From contig NC_080075.1 of the NCBI RefSeq assembly GCF_949987535.1, positions 57,137,636 through 57,201,635 on the forward strand: a stretch of DNA of 64,000 nt, given 5' to 3'. Below are positions 23,290 through 34,119 of this stretch, one piece after another (position 1 is the stretch's first letter; every line of letters begins with the position of its first letter). Both the position numbers and the translations under genes were made by a program. Under the pieces are notes generated by a model. That model had not been told where the DNA came from. It did no database searches and saw nothing but the letters and a program-made list of their open reading frames with translations. Source of the stretch: Balaenoptera acutorostrata (lineage: Eukaryota > Chordata > Mammalia > Artiodactyla > Balaenopteridae).

Positions 23290-23560
23290 TAGAAGTGCTA
23301 TAGTGAAAAAAAGGGTATCTGTTTGTCTCAGGTCAAATTGAGAACAAGGTTGCTTTCTCAATAATTGGAGCTGTCCAAAATCACAAGGGTTTGCCTTAGG
23401 AATCATGAGGTTTCTATAATTGGAAGTATTCATGCAAAGCTAGAACAACAACTCATCTAAGACACTGAATAGCTTCAAGAAGTTTTGGGGGGTTGGAACA
23501 GATCATCTTTAAATTCCTTTCTAACCTTGAAAACCTATACTACTCAACTGACAGTTCTGA
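23290..23560 (+). repeat. Possible ERVL-type LTR relic
   Basis: GAGCTGTCCAAAATCAC, AAGTATTCATGCAAAGCTAGA and GGTTGGAACAGATCATCTTTAAATTCCTTTCTAACC occur in the same order as in LTR16/LTR33-type ERVL LTRs, at low identity. A CR1/L3-type end is the alternative. The 194-codon minus-strand frame at 22,701-23,285 lies next to it and shows no known protein. Confidence 0.4.
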
Positions 23561-23628
23561 AAGTCCTTGGGAAAGTAAAAAGTTATGTAACAGAAGATGT
23601 AATGGAAAATCCCGAACGAACTTTTTGG

Positions 23629-23631
<3 letters not shown>

Positions 23632-23683
<52 letters not shown>

Positions 23684-23732
23684 CCCACACACACACACAC
23701 ATATTATAAAGATAGATAGATAGATAGATAGG
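23632..23732 (+). repeat. Compound (TA)n(CA)n(GATA)n microsatellite
   Basis: About 20 TA units (to about 23,672) are followed by CA repeats with one CCCC interruption (to about 23,700), then ATATTATAAA and five GATA units (23,711-23,731). Such compound arrays are usually length-polymorphic. Confidence 0.95.
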
Positions 23733-23739
23733 CAAGCTA

Positions 23740-24780
23740 TTTTTTAGGCAAAGGCACAATCTGACCGTCTATGAAAAGTACAATGACATGATTTTAAGGT
23801 GATTCCCTGGGCCCAGCAGGGAGTACTGCTGTCATTGGAGGTAGCAGTTGACACATTTGCCGATGTTTATTTTATCACCCTCTGAAACCTAAAGAGACTT
23901 GGGATGTGTCTCATAAGCAGAAAACACTGTTTATCACCTGTTCACTTCAAAATATCCAGAACCTAACTCTAAGGCTACCATTGGGCAAGTTAAACGTTAG
24001 CCGCCTCAGTCTCCCCTGTTGGAATACTTGAAAGTTTAAGGTTGTTCTTTCCTAGAAAGAGAAACAGAAAGCCCAATTAATTACTGGAACCAGCACCATC
24101 ACACTATAATGGAGATTCCATCACACTGAAAGCAGAGCTGCCATCCTGAGTGTCCTTACAGCAATACAAAGGCTTAAAGTCTTGCTCACAACCAGTTACC
24201 TAAAGAAAAATAAATAAAATACAGTAAAATAAAATGTGTTGTTCTTTTGTACTAACTCATTCTGAACCTAATGCTACTCTGTAAATTAGGCAAGCCATCT
24301 AACTTTCATTATGAACCACCTCATGGCAGAAATAAGAGAAATCAATCTGCTCTACTCTAGTTATTGAATGGTATAAAGATGATATAACAGGTAACACATA
24401 CAAATAAAAATAATGGTTTAATAAAACTAGTTTTACTATTATAGATTGGAAGAGTAAAAAAGCTAAGTCTTCCTATATGCCACAACTAAAAAGATTATTT
24501 TTGTTCAATACATGTATTTTTTAAAAAAATCTATTGCCAAAAGCATAACAATGATTCCATATATCACTAGTAGCTTTCAAAGTACATTGTCCAGATCTTA
24601 AAGGAAAAATCTAAACATTCCCATCAGCTATAGTTTGACCTTAATGTTTCTATGAACTTTGGGAGAAGGGTAAGAGGCACATATAAAAAAACTTAGTAGC
24701 TCACTGAAATGACTGAAAATTAAAAGGTGGGTAAGACATTATTTCTTTTTCTTATATTGCCATTTTCACTGGCTATGTTC
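23740..24780. other. Non-coding stretch, no gene seen
   Basis: AT-rich; no recognised repeat or gene-like frame. Confidence 0.5.
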
Positions 24781-25017
24781 CATAGCAGCAGTTCTCAAAG
24801 TGTGATCCAGGGTCCTGAACATCCCCAAGACCCTTTTGGGGGTTCATACGGGCCAAGTTATGTTAATAATAATAATAATAATTTTTGTCCTTTTCACTCT
24901 CATTTTCTTATGAGATTACGTGATGTATGATATTGTAACACACTGATTGTAGAAGCAGATAGGAGAATCTAGCTATCTTCTATTAAGACAAACATTAGGA
25001 TGCTAACTAGACTTACA

Positions 25018-25125
25018 GTGGCGATCATTTCACAAAATATATAAATATCAAATCATTATGTTGTACACCTGAAATTAAAATAATGTTGAATGTCAGTTAT
25101 ACCTCAGTTAAAAAAGAAAATAGAA
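25018..25125 (+). mobile_element. Short LINE-1 3' terminal fragment
   Basis: It holds GGCGATCATTTCACAAAATATA, ATTATGTTGTACACCTGAAATT and GTCAGTTATACCTCAGTTAAAAAAG, which is the last 100 bases of a mid-age L1 3' UTR, inserted in the hAT element. Confidence 0.7.
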
Positions 25126-25439
25126 AAAAAAGACAATAAATGTGTTCACAAACATTACACTATTCTTTTTTCTAAAATGTTTTATTGTTGTTTTGGAAAA
25201 CATACTCATTTTTCACAAAATTATGTTATGTTAATATGGAAAAGATTTAATATATAATGGGTTAATATATAATAGGTTTATTTTTTAAATGATTTGTAAG
25301 TAAACATTTTTAAATTTCTCAATTTTAATTTCATAGTTTTAATATAAATATTGAGAGATTTAGCTCACATAAACGAAAGCTCTTTGGGTCCTCAATAATT
25401 TTTAAAAGTGCAACGGGGTCCTGATCAAAAATTTTGAGA

Positions 25440-25748
25440 GAGGCTTCCCTGGTGGCGCAGTGGTTGAGAATCTGCCTGCCAATGCAGGGGACATGGGTTC
25501 GAGCCCTGGTCTGGGAAGATCCCACATGCCGCGGAGCAAATGGGCCCGTGAGCCACAATTGCTGAGCCTGCGCGTCTGGAGCCTGTGCTCCGCAACAAGA
25601 GAGGCCGCGATAGTGAGAGGCCCGTGCACCGCGATGAAGAGTGGCCCCCGCTTGCCGCAACTGGAGAAAACCATCGCACGGAGGCGAAGACCCAACACAG
25701 CCAAAAATAATTAAATAAATTAATTTAAAATAATAATAATAAATTAAA
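25440..25748 (+). mobile_element. CHR-2-like tRNA-derived SINE
   Basis: It opens GGCTTCCCTGGTGGCGCAGTGGTTGAG and has a textbook pol III A box (TGGCGCAGTGG) and B box (GGGTTCGAGCC) in the first 65 bases. The non-tRNA body contains CTTGCCGCAACTGGAG and ends GACCCAACACAGCC before an (AAT)n-type tail. Perfect target-site duplications AAAAATTTTGAGA lie at 25,427-25,439 and 25,749-25,761. The body is little diverged, so it is among the youngest elements here. Open frames on both strands across it are by-products of its GC content. Confidence 0.92.
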
Positions 25749-25776
25749 AAAAATTTTGAGAACCACCGTTCTATAG

Positions 25777-26425
25777 TGATATGGTAAGATACAGCAATGT
25801 GTATTATTCTTCTGATTTTTGCTAAGAAAATAGAAGTAAATAATTTATATTGAACTAACTCTATGGATGGGTATTTGTGGTAAAATATCATCTTAGTTAT
25901 TGTCATATTTTCCCATGTAAGTGATACAATAAAGATCTGACATACTATCATTAACAAATAGCATACAAGAAGGGGAAAAAAGGAACTCTGCCATCTTTAG
26001 AAATAAACACTATAAAGCATTATAAAGAAAATGGAGCCTTATTATTTCATTCTCATTTTATTTTATTTATTTATTTTCCACCTACTTTCAAAAGAATTTG
26101 TTACAATTTACAACAAAAATGAAAGTGCAAAATTTAGTAGGGGGAGAGGGGAGGAGAGAATGAAATGGGGGCAAACTATATTAAGAAGCCCTGTCTGAGG
26201 AAAGCCACAGCAATTAAGCATGAGTACTTAGCTCCATGTGCACTAACAGTCAAAGTCAAGAGTAAAACGGCATGAATGAAATGGCTCCCACTGTCTAAAA
26301 GGAAACAGACTAGCACTTTAGAAGGCATAATCTTTCTTAGGGACCTGAACTCTGAAGACACTTAAAGTAATCTGTCATGAGACTTCACTAAGAGTGATGA
26401 GGAGAATAAAAGCAATAGTAACCTT
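25777..26425. other. Unassigned non-coding stretch
   Basis: No gene-like frame. A T-rich ATTTTATTTTATTTATTTATTT patch lies near 26,060. Confidence 0.5.
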
Positions 26426-26429
26426 GTCG

Positions 26430-26590
26430 AAGGAGTTTCACAAGTTATCTTATTTTACAGTTGAGGAAATGAAGTCTAACAGAGGGTAAACAGACTGCCC
26501 AAGGTCATACAGCTGTAAGTCTCAAAGCTAAGATGTGAATTAAAGGCTGCCTGACTTTGAAGTATGTGTCTTAAACACTTTGCTAATCTG
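26430..26590 (-). repeat. MIR SINE fragment
   Basis: TATCTTATTTTACAGTTGAGGAAATGAAGTC, then CTGCCCAAGGTCATACAGCTGTAAGT and GATGTGAATTAAAGGCTGCCTGAC are the consecutive core blocks of antisense MIR. Confidence 0.75.
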
Positions 26591-26692
26591 TCAACGTCTT
26601 CACGTTAAATCACACTTTTCTAAAGAAATTTTTCAGCATGCAGCTGTGCAGAGGCAGCTCTAATATACAGTCAACTAGGCCACCACTTAGGG

Positions 26693-27345
26693 CAGTGGTT
26701 ATCCACTCTAGCATATCCAATGTGCTCTTTTTATAACTATCTTGTATTTCCTTTGATCTCCTGAAATGAAACTCATAAGTAATATCACCTACCTAGGAAG
26801 ATATATTTTTAATGCCCTAAATAGGACACCAGGACAAAAATAATTCATAATAAATAATATGTATATTAATATGTAAATACTCAGGCAGGATAGCACTAGA
26901 AGACATATGGAAGCAGTCAGATGCTTGCTCTTAAGCATAGAATCACCCTGAATACAGCAACAGCAGTTACAGAATGATGTAGGTGTTCTGTATCGGAGGC
27001 TCAGTTACAAGCAGCTTTTGCTGTCAACTGACATGATTTTCTGGAATAGTAAAGTCCTGAAACAAAACAAAATGTAGTCTTTCTTTGATTTACAAGAAGC
27101 TACATTTCTGAAAAATTCAGAAAAAATTTGTACCAAAAATCATTTGTGCTTATATGTAAAATGGAGCTGAGTTCTCAGCTCAGATTTTTTTACTACACAA
27201 ATGTTAGTTAAAATGTTAATGGTAATGGGAGACAGGGGACTGGTATCCTTTGATTCCCCATCCCTGGCCAGGAGCTTCTCCCAATAATGTGATAGTTAAA
27301 AAAATATCCTACAAATTTAAAAAATGTAGTCTTTAAGAACCACTG
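26693..27345. mobile_element. Candidate hAT-like element bounded by short inverted ends
   Basis: CAGTGGTT at 26,693-26,700 is mirrored by AACCACTG at 27,338-27,345. These are typical hAT terminal bases, 653 bp apart. No matching 8-bp target duplication is visible, and I do not recognise the interior. The pairing could be coincidence. Confidence 0.35.
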
Positions 27346-27349
27346 GCCT

Positions 27350-28975
27350 TGAACCTTGTAACAAGCATGGTCATGAGTTACACCATCATAAATACCCTCC
27401 CCCAGCCTAACATGATAAAGGAGAACACACAATTAATTTTAAAAATAAAAAATGGATTACTTTGGCAGAATAGAACTTGCTACATGAAGGCTTCTTCTGG
27501 GAGCTAGAGCTAGAGCTACCTCTGATTGCCATGTGCATAATAACTCAATAGGGATAAACCTTGGATAATCATAGAGAACAAAAGATACTATACCTTATGT
27601 GCATGCATTTACGGACTCCAGTACACACACTTCATCAGGGGTACAGAGTGGTGTGCCAGGGCTATGCAGCACCACAGAATCAAACAGGGTATGCGAGAAT
27701 CAAATTTAACCAAAGATTGGGGGACGAGGCACCATTAGCTTATATAAAAACAGAGTATGGAGAAGAATGTAACATTATGTGAATTTCAAAACTAAAACCT
27801 AACAAGTTAAATGTTGAGTTTGCTGTGCTATTTTGGACTCCGACTCTAAAGGGTACAAGTTCATTTTCTTTCTTTGGTTAATAGAAATGCTTGAGAATCC
27901 ACCATTGTCAGTCATTCTCTGTTACTGAGATAAGATTTTTTGTCCTAAGAATGTACAAAGTAGTAAGCATGTAGCTGGCAAAGACAGATTCTGAACAACA
28001 GAATTGCCTTGCTTTCGTGTTTTAACGAAGTGGTGACCTACCTTCAGAAGTGGCCTCAGGAAAACCTGTAGTCAGAGGCATGACTTGTTCAGAAAAAGCT
28101 CCATGTTCATCTATTCATGCACTTAAAGACTTAGTTTAATTCCAAACTTATGCAACATAAAACATGGAAAGCCCAGCCTTGGCCAGAAATATCTCGATGG
28201 CACATGTAACCAAATTTCTGACCTGCTAGATCCTTTTGTGGGGAGGAAGGGGAGGTCATTTTGGTCTGGACTTCAGATTCATGGTATTCTTGAGGAGCCT
28301 CAATATTAAGATTTAAAGCTCTCTCCAAATGAGTTAGGTGAGACCTGTGGTCATTACATTTTGGATGTGCAAATTTAAATCCCTGATTTGTTATAGGTGA
28401 ACACGCAAAATAAATTGATTATTTCTGCAACCCTGTTTTGGCATTTCTTCAGTTCTTTAATGTACTAGAAGGCTCAAATGTAAAAGGGGTCTGGAACTTC
28501 CTCTAAAACTCCATTCTGAGAGAGGATGGCTTTCACATGGCTCTCACAAAAATTGGATTTTGGGTGGGACTACACCCTCATCAGTACATTAGAACAAATT
28601 GGAAATTACCTATATCCTCAGATATCTGAAAGAGTTAACTTGTTAAACACATTCATATTACCCATCTGGATGTCCAAATGTCTCGCCAAAAATGAAGCAT
28701 TTTAGTTTTGTGGTTCTTTCTGACAACAGCTAGCCAAAGTTTTAGTTGCTTCTTGAGAGCATTTGTGGCATTAGTATATAAGAGGATGCTTACGCTCCCA
28801 CTTGCTGTGACAGAAAAGTATTTATCCAGTGCATTTGAAAGCTATCAAATTGTGTTATATCACTTAAAATAGTAACTTTTCTCTCAGAAGGTCAGTTCTG
28901 CCCATGCTGATTCTTGTCATAATTTTTTTTCTTATTTTCGAGGTGACGGTGAGGGGATGGGAAGAGTGTCAGTGG
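27350..28975. other. Non-coding stretch, no gene seen
   Basis: No recognised repeat or gene-like frame. Confidence 0.5.
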
Positions 28976-28978
28976 CAA

Positions 28979-29012
28979 AAAACAAAACAAAACAAAACAA
29001 AAAAAACAAAAA
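28979..29012 (+). repeat. (CAAAA)n low-complexity run
   Basis: Four or five CAAAA units followed by longer A-runs. It may be the tail of a decayed retroelement, but no body is visible upstream. Confidence 0.85.
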
Positions 29013-29181
29013 GCCTTTTCTGGAGGCCTTCCTTAGTGTTATAATTAGAGGGCATAATGAGCTCAGTGAAACTCAGAGTGACTGTCATGTGGAATGGAGG
29101 AGGGATAAACGGCCTACCTAGGTTTCAACAGGTATTTGTGTTTCCATAATTTGTTTCACTGCAGCAATGCAGCTTGTGGGT

Positions 29182-29420
29182 AACAAATGCCCCAGAATTT
29201 ACATTTATTATCCATTCTTACTATTAAGCACAGGCTTTCTAGAGACACCTAAAAAGGAACTATTGCTTTTGGTTAATTGTTGTTTTTTTTTTTTTTCAGA
29301 AAAAAATTATTATGTCTCAGAGTCTACATTCATTATCCATTCTTATTTAAGCCCTGGGCTTCCAAACATATGTTTAGAAGTACCATTATTTTTGTACAAC
29401 TTCTTTTTTTTTAAAGAAAA
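29182..29420 (+). repeat. Degenerate tandem duplication, unit about 120 bp
   Basis: Unit 1 (about 29,182-29,305) and unit 2 (about 29,306-29,420) share the same ordered landmarks. These are CCCAG or CTCAG, then TCTACATT-like and ATTATCCATTCTTA, an AAGC-rich stretch with GGCTT, ACTATT or CATTATTT, and a closing T-run followed by AG and an A-run. The start-to-start distance is 125 at the left and 117 at the right. I do not recognise the unit as a named repeat. Confidence 0.8.
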
Positions 29421-29424
29421 AACT

Positions 29425-30690
29425 AGTAATTCCTTTTGAGAAAAATTTCTCATAGGACAGAAATTAATTATCTTATGAATTAATGAATAATTTAGTAAAA
29501 CACATTACCTCTTCCATCACAGCCTCACTTAAAGATAAACAAAATATTTCAAATAAATAACATTCCGTTATTTTCTTCAAGCAAAAACCACTAGTAGGCA
29601 ACTTGAAATAGTTTTTATAATTATACTTCTCTAATGCTTTAGAAGGAACTCATTTCATAAAACATAATCTTCAGTGTTCTCATAGTGCTGTAATCTCCTT
29701 TTTGCTCGTTATAGATTATTTCCTCCATAATATCACTTAAAAGAAACTAATGTTTCGCCTGCCCCACTCCCCTCACCACATGAATCAACAAAACTGAAAT
29801 GGAAAGCCTTCTGACCTATTTTTAATTTCATGTCTCTTTTAGTTAGCACACACACAAAACTGTACCAGAAGAGGTTGATGATTGCTACATGATAAACAAG
29901 GTGGGCTGGCTTCTCCAGATTCCAAAGCCATTAAATTAAATATAAAAAGATAAAGGTTATTGCAGACTTTATCATGAAAATTGTAACGTAATCAAGTTGA
30001 ACAAGCTCGGTAAGCATAGCCTCTCTCCCCTCCCTCCCTTGCTTCCTCTCGCCCTAATTGGATAGCGCTGATCTTACATCCCATTGCATGCAAAACTGGA
30101 GAAGACTCTTGTGCTCTTTGCTTTAAACAGTCTTCTAGAGTGGCCTTGCCTGAACAATTATATTCTCATTTGGGTATAGATAATGCAAGACTTATTTAGC
30201 AGATAAGTTCAGATTGTTGAAAAGCACCTGTAATGTGTCATTTTCACTTAATTAGAAGGACAACACCTTATTGTTTATATAATCAGCCTGGAAATGGGTA
30301 AAATCAGGGGGGAAAAAAGATTAGTGCATGGTCCAATGACATTTTGCCTCCAGCAAGAAACTGCCTCATGTCAACCAGCCAAACAAAGCATCCAGCTTTT
30401 GAGAATAATGAGGGGAAACCGATCAGCATAATTTATTACTATTATTAAGAGAACACCACCATTTTAAAGCACTTAATTATTTGAAAACCATCTAAAACTA
30501 TGGGTTTGGGAGATTACCATTTGTCAAATACAATTGTGTCAATGTATGATAAAAAATGTGTTTATTAAGAAGAACCAAAATTAAGTACAAAGTCTCTAGG
30601 ACATTTTAGTTTCTGAAAGAATTTCAAGTCTATATGAAAGTAATCTTTTTGACACTTAAAATTTCATTTTTTTCCACCCTTCCAACAAAG
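29425..30690. other. Repeat-poor block, possible conserved non-coding DNA
   Basis: No transposon is recognised across 1.2 kb. The part from about 29,820 to 30,480 has several TAAT-core motifs (for example CTTAATTAGAAGG near 30,250) within sequence of mixed composition. This fits a conserved enhancer-like element, but conservation cannot be tested here. Confidence 0.4.
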
Positions 30691-30719
30691 TATATTTTAA
30701 ATTCAGCAACTGTGCTCCT

Positions 30720-31490
30720 CAAAATCCATTCTAAGAATATCATTGAACATGGGAATCAATATGTACAAATAAGGAAGTTCACCACAGCATCATTTATAAT
30801 AGTGAAAAATGGGAAATAATCTAAATAGCTAAAACCAAGGGATTAGTTAAACAAATTATGGTACCCATACATAATGGAATACTCTGCAACCATTAAGAAT
30901 GGCTTCTAGAAATATTTATTGGCATTGAGAAATATTCACGAGATACGGAAAAAGGCAAGTTTAAAACAGTGTGTAGTATATAACCCCATGGACATGCGTA
31001 GAAAAAAGGTCTCGAAGGGTATAGTTAACAGTTAATCTTTGACTCCTGGGGTTAACAGTGTTTTTTTTTTTGTTTTTGTTTTTTTTTAATAGGGAGCATT
31101 TTCTTTTTTCAAATTTTATTTATTTATTTTATTTATGGCTGTGTTGGGTCTTCGTTTCTGTGCGAGGGCCCTCTCTAGTTGTGGCAAGTGGGGGCCACTC
31201 TTCATCGCGGTGCGTGGGCCTCTCACTATCGCGGCCTCTCTTGTTGCGGAGCACAGGCTCCAGACGTGCAGGCTCAGTAACTGTGGCTCACGGGCCCAGT
31301 TGCTCCGTGGCATGTGGGATCTTCTCAGACCAGGACTCGAACCCGTGTGCCCTGCATTGGCAGGCAGATTCTCAACCACTGCGCCACCAGGGAAGCCCTA
31401 ACAGTGGTTTTATTCTTCTTTAAGATTACCTGCATTTTCTAATTTTTTCTACAATAAACATGTATTGAGTTATGTAAAAAAATCTTAAAG
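30720..31490 (+). mobile_element. Old LINE-1 3' end, split by a SINE
   Basis: The left part has AGCATCATTTATAATAGTGAAAAATGGGAAA, CAAATTATGGTACCCATACATAATGGAATACTCTGC and a TATATAACCCCATGGAC stretch. After the SINE at 31,061-31,398 it resumes with GATTACCTGCATTTTCTAATTTTTTCTACAATAAACATGTATT and an A-rich tail. All coding sense is lost. Confidence 0.72.
31061..31398 (-). mobile_element. CHR-2-like SINE, antisense, with an interrupted tail
   Basis: On the minus strand it has the same head and body as the 25.4 kb copy, with the A box near 31,384 and a B box near 31,336 (GGGTTCGAGTCC). Duplications TAACAGTG flank it (31,053-31,060 and 31,399-31,406). The tail is not simple. An (AAAT)-type segment adjoins the body, then comes a 16-base ordinary sequence at 31,088-31,103, then a long A-run at the end. 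Confidence 0.9.
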
Positions 31491-31499
31491 AAAGCAATA

Positions 31500-32235
31500 T
31501 AAATCAATTTGCCTTCATGTAAAGATTCATGAATTATAGAGTTCTAAACCTAAATACTCTTTAAAATCACATAAAGTTTTTTCCCCCCTAACTGGAATTG
31601 GAAATGTAATCTGATGTTTGAGATTTACCTGGGAAATTTATATTAATCATATCTGAGATGTTCAGGCTAAGATCATAAAATATTCAATAGACATTTCATT
31701 TGTAAGCAACATGGCACTAGTTTTCTCTGGTAATTTATGACATTCACAAACAGGTACTTAAATTCATTGTAATTTGTAGCTGAACTGTTTGTCCAGAAAT
31801 ATGTGGCAAAAACAAGAAATTTTGATTCAAAGAAAGACTCTAATACTTTTCATAAATGGGTTTGGTAATGCTTGAACCAAAGAATAGCCCTAGTCCTTGA
31901 AAAATGGGTTTTCGTTTCATTCTTTCACTTGACCAATTTTGATTGACTCCTACTGTGTCAAGTTTGTTCTAGGCACTTGGATGAGAGCTTTTCAATTCTT
32001 GTTTTAGATCAGTCTTTAAAACAAATAAAAATAACTCCAAATAATTGCTATTTTCCTATAATATCTATAACCCCAAAAGATTAATGTATACAAAAGAGGG
32101 ATAAAATTTTTCTTTAATCTTGGATACCTGTCACTAATACATTCTCTTCCTCCCAGCAATGTAATCTAAGCCACTCCTTTTCTGCATACCTTCTGCATGA
32201 CTCCTCTTTTATATAACCCTTCAAATCTGGATTAT
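31500..32235. other. Unassigned non-coding stretch
   Basis: No gene-like frame. A weak L2-like hint lies at about 31,930-31,990 (TTGATTGACTCCTACTGTGTCAAG, TTCTAGGCACTTGGATGAG). Confidence 0.45.
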
Positions 32236-32239
32236 AACA

Positions 32240-32395
32240 GAAATAGGCTCTAAAGAGCTGAATTCAAGTCCAGACTCTGCTACAAATATTCTGGGTGATC
32301 AAAGACAAGTTCCTTTACTCCTCTGCGTCCAAGGTTCCCATTAACAAGATAAAATTATCCCTAATGCTCCTTCCAATTCTAAAAGTCTGAGATTC
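32240..32395 (+). repeat. MIR SINE fragment
   Basis: GAGCTGAATTCAAGTCCAGACTCTGCTAC, then TGGGTGATCAAAGACAAGTTCCTTTACTCC and the AGATAAAATTATCCCTAATG stretch are sense MIR core blocks in order. Confidence 0.65.
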
Positions 32396-32399
32396 TCTT

Positions 32400-34115
32400 T
32401 TAGTTGATTTTTAAATTTATTTTTTATTATTTATTTAGTTAGTTGATTTTTATAGCAAATGGCATTTCTGCTTACTGCTCCTTACTGTTGTGACTTTCTT
32501 ATGACTTACCTGGTTGAAATGACAATGAATAGTACTTAGTCAGCCAACAGCACTTGTCTCACACCCACCCTGTGAGGAGGAGCTCTCTGGGCCAGTTGAA
32601 GAGGATGTAAAAGGCAGAGGAGATGCTCCTTACTTAAAAGGAGCTCACTAGCTAGCTGAAGTGATAAATAATATATCCAAGAGATGACTAAAGGACTATG
32701 ATGAGGCAAGGATCAACAAGCTCAAGACTGTACATTAGAAACTAACCAATATGTCCTGTCAGAATATCCCAAGTGACCAGATTGGACCAAAATGTGCACT
32801 GAATATGCTTAAAGAGAGGGTTGAGTACAGGTAACAGAAATGGTTTGGCAGAAAGGGACTGAGGTATTTTGAGTATTTTCTCCGTTATTAAGAAGGGAAG
32901 CAGGCAACCAGCCAGATGGCAAAGAAGGAGAAGCATATGGCCTGGATAATCCACACTTTGGATGATCAGACCCTGAATAACTGAGGGCAGGCTGTGTTTC
33001 ACTGGGGAGCCAGTAGATGTCAATTGTCCAGCACTGCTTTGCATGGATCCCCATTGTCTAGTCTTTACTTTGGAGACAGAGATTAACTTCTTTCCATCAT
33101 CACTCCCACACCCACTTCACCAGACGCCTTTTCTCCTAAGGGATATAAGTTGGTTGTTTTGCACTAAGCCTGTGTGCACGTGTATGCATTCATGCAAGTA
33201 TATGTGTGTATTATTTTGGGAGGCGGTGAGATGCACTACAACTGACTTTAATCTTCAGGTAGTGAATTCAGACTAGTGAATCCAAAGCCTAGTCAACCAT
33301 AGAGGCATAATCTAATCAACCCTGGGCAGTGGACAGCCCAAAGGGGTTGTCATCCCTGGTTATTTCTCACAACCCCGAAGAGAGTCGGCCGCCTGTGTTC
33401 CCTCGGGGACAGTGGGCAGCCCAGCAAGCCAGGGAATACGCTAGGTACAGCTCACCAGGAACAAGGAGCAGAGCAAATGATCATGTTTTTACAGTTCTTA
33501 TAAACTCGGCCTCTGAGAAGGGAGGAGCAAATCCTCTTCTTTATAAGAATGCAAATAAAGAGATTGCTAAAATAGTGTCAACTGCTTAGATCACCTGGCA
33601 TTAAATCCACACTATTAAGTCATAACTACAAAGTCAGAAGAGATCATTTGTCATGGTGAAAGTAAAAACTATCTTTCTCCAGCTTAAGGGTAAGTTATTT
33701 TCTTTGGACGTTATGGCTTTTAAATCTCAGCCACAAAACCAAAACTAAAGTGAATGATGAGACAGGATTAAAATAATTACTTCACCAGTCAAAAACATAG
33801 CCATAAATCATGCCCTGCACATATACTATATTAAAAAGCTTTCTTCAAATGTCACTTTTTCCTATCAGAGTAATCCTACCACTTAGTACAAGACTTATTT
33901 ATGAAAGAAAAACATCTAGTGTGATTTACAATACTACTGTGAGCAAATTTTTTTCCCAGAAAGCTCATTAAATTCTCTTTACCTCTTAATGGTTTCATTA
34001 ACATGCAAGAAGTACAGAGGGATTTTAAACCAAATAGTAAATTGAATATGCTTAAAAATCTTTTAAATTATAAGAAAGTTTGGAAAATGATGGGAGGATG
34101 ATGCTTAATCATGTC
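32400..34115. other. Non-coding stretch, no gene seen
   Basis: The region 33,330-33,590 has an open frame of 86 codons and is GC-richer than average, but I recognise no protein family in it. No named repeat. Confidence 0.45.
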
Positions 34116-34119
34116 ACCT

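Larger units (their letters stand above)
24786..25768 (+). mobile_element. hAT-superfamily DNA transposon with nested insertions
   Basis: The left end CAGCAGTTCTCAAAGTGTG is mirrored by the right end TTTTGAGAACCACCG. The flanks TTCCATAG (24,778-24,785) and TTCTATAG (25,769-25,776) form an 8-bp duplication with one mismatch, the size expected for hAT elements. Inside are CCAAGACCCTTTTGGGGGTTC near the left end and CTCTTTGGGTCCTCAATAATTTTTAA near the right, as in a common non-autonomous mammalian hAT (Tip100/Charlie group). It has no transposase frame. An L1 fragment (25,018-25,125) and a CHR-2-like SINE (25,440-25,748) inserted later. Confidence 0.75.

Noticed and set aside
24667..24690. TATAAAA-type motif as a promoter
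   Set aside because: TATA-like words are frequent in DNA this AT-rich. No downstream gene supports a start site.
25331..25957. 208-codon minus-strand frame and three other frames across 25.4-25.7 kb
   Set aside because: They run through a tRNA-derived SINE, whose GC-rich sequence has few stops on either strand. The same peptides recur at 31.1 and 46.1 kb because the same SINE is there.
29182..29420. CRISPR-like array
   Set aside because: Only two degenerate units, without short identical repeats and unique spacers, in a mammalian nuclear sequence.
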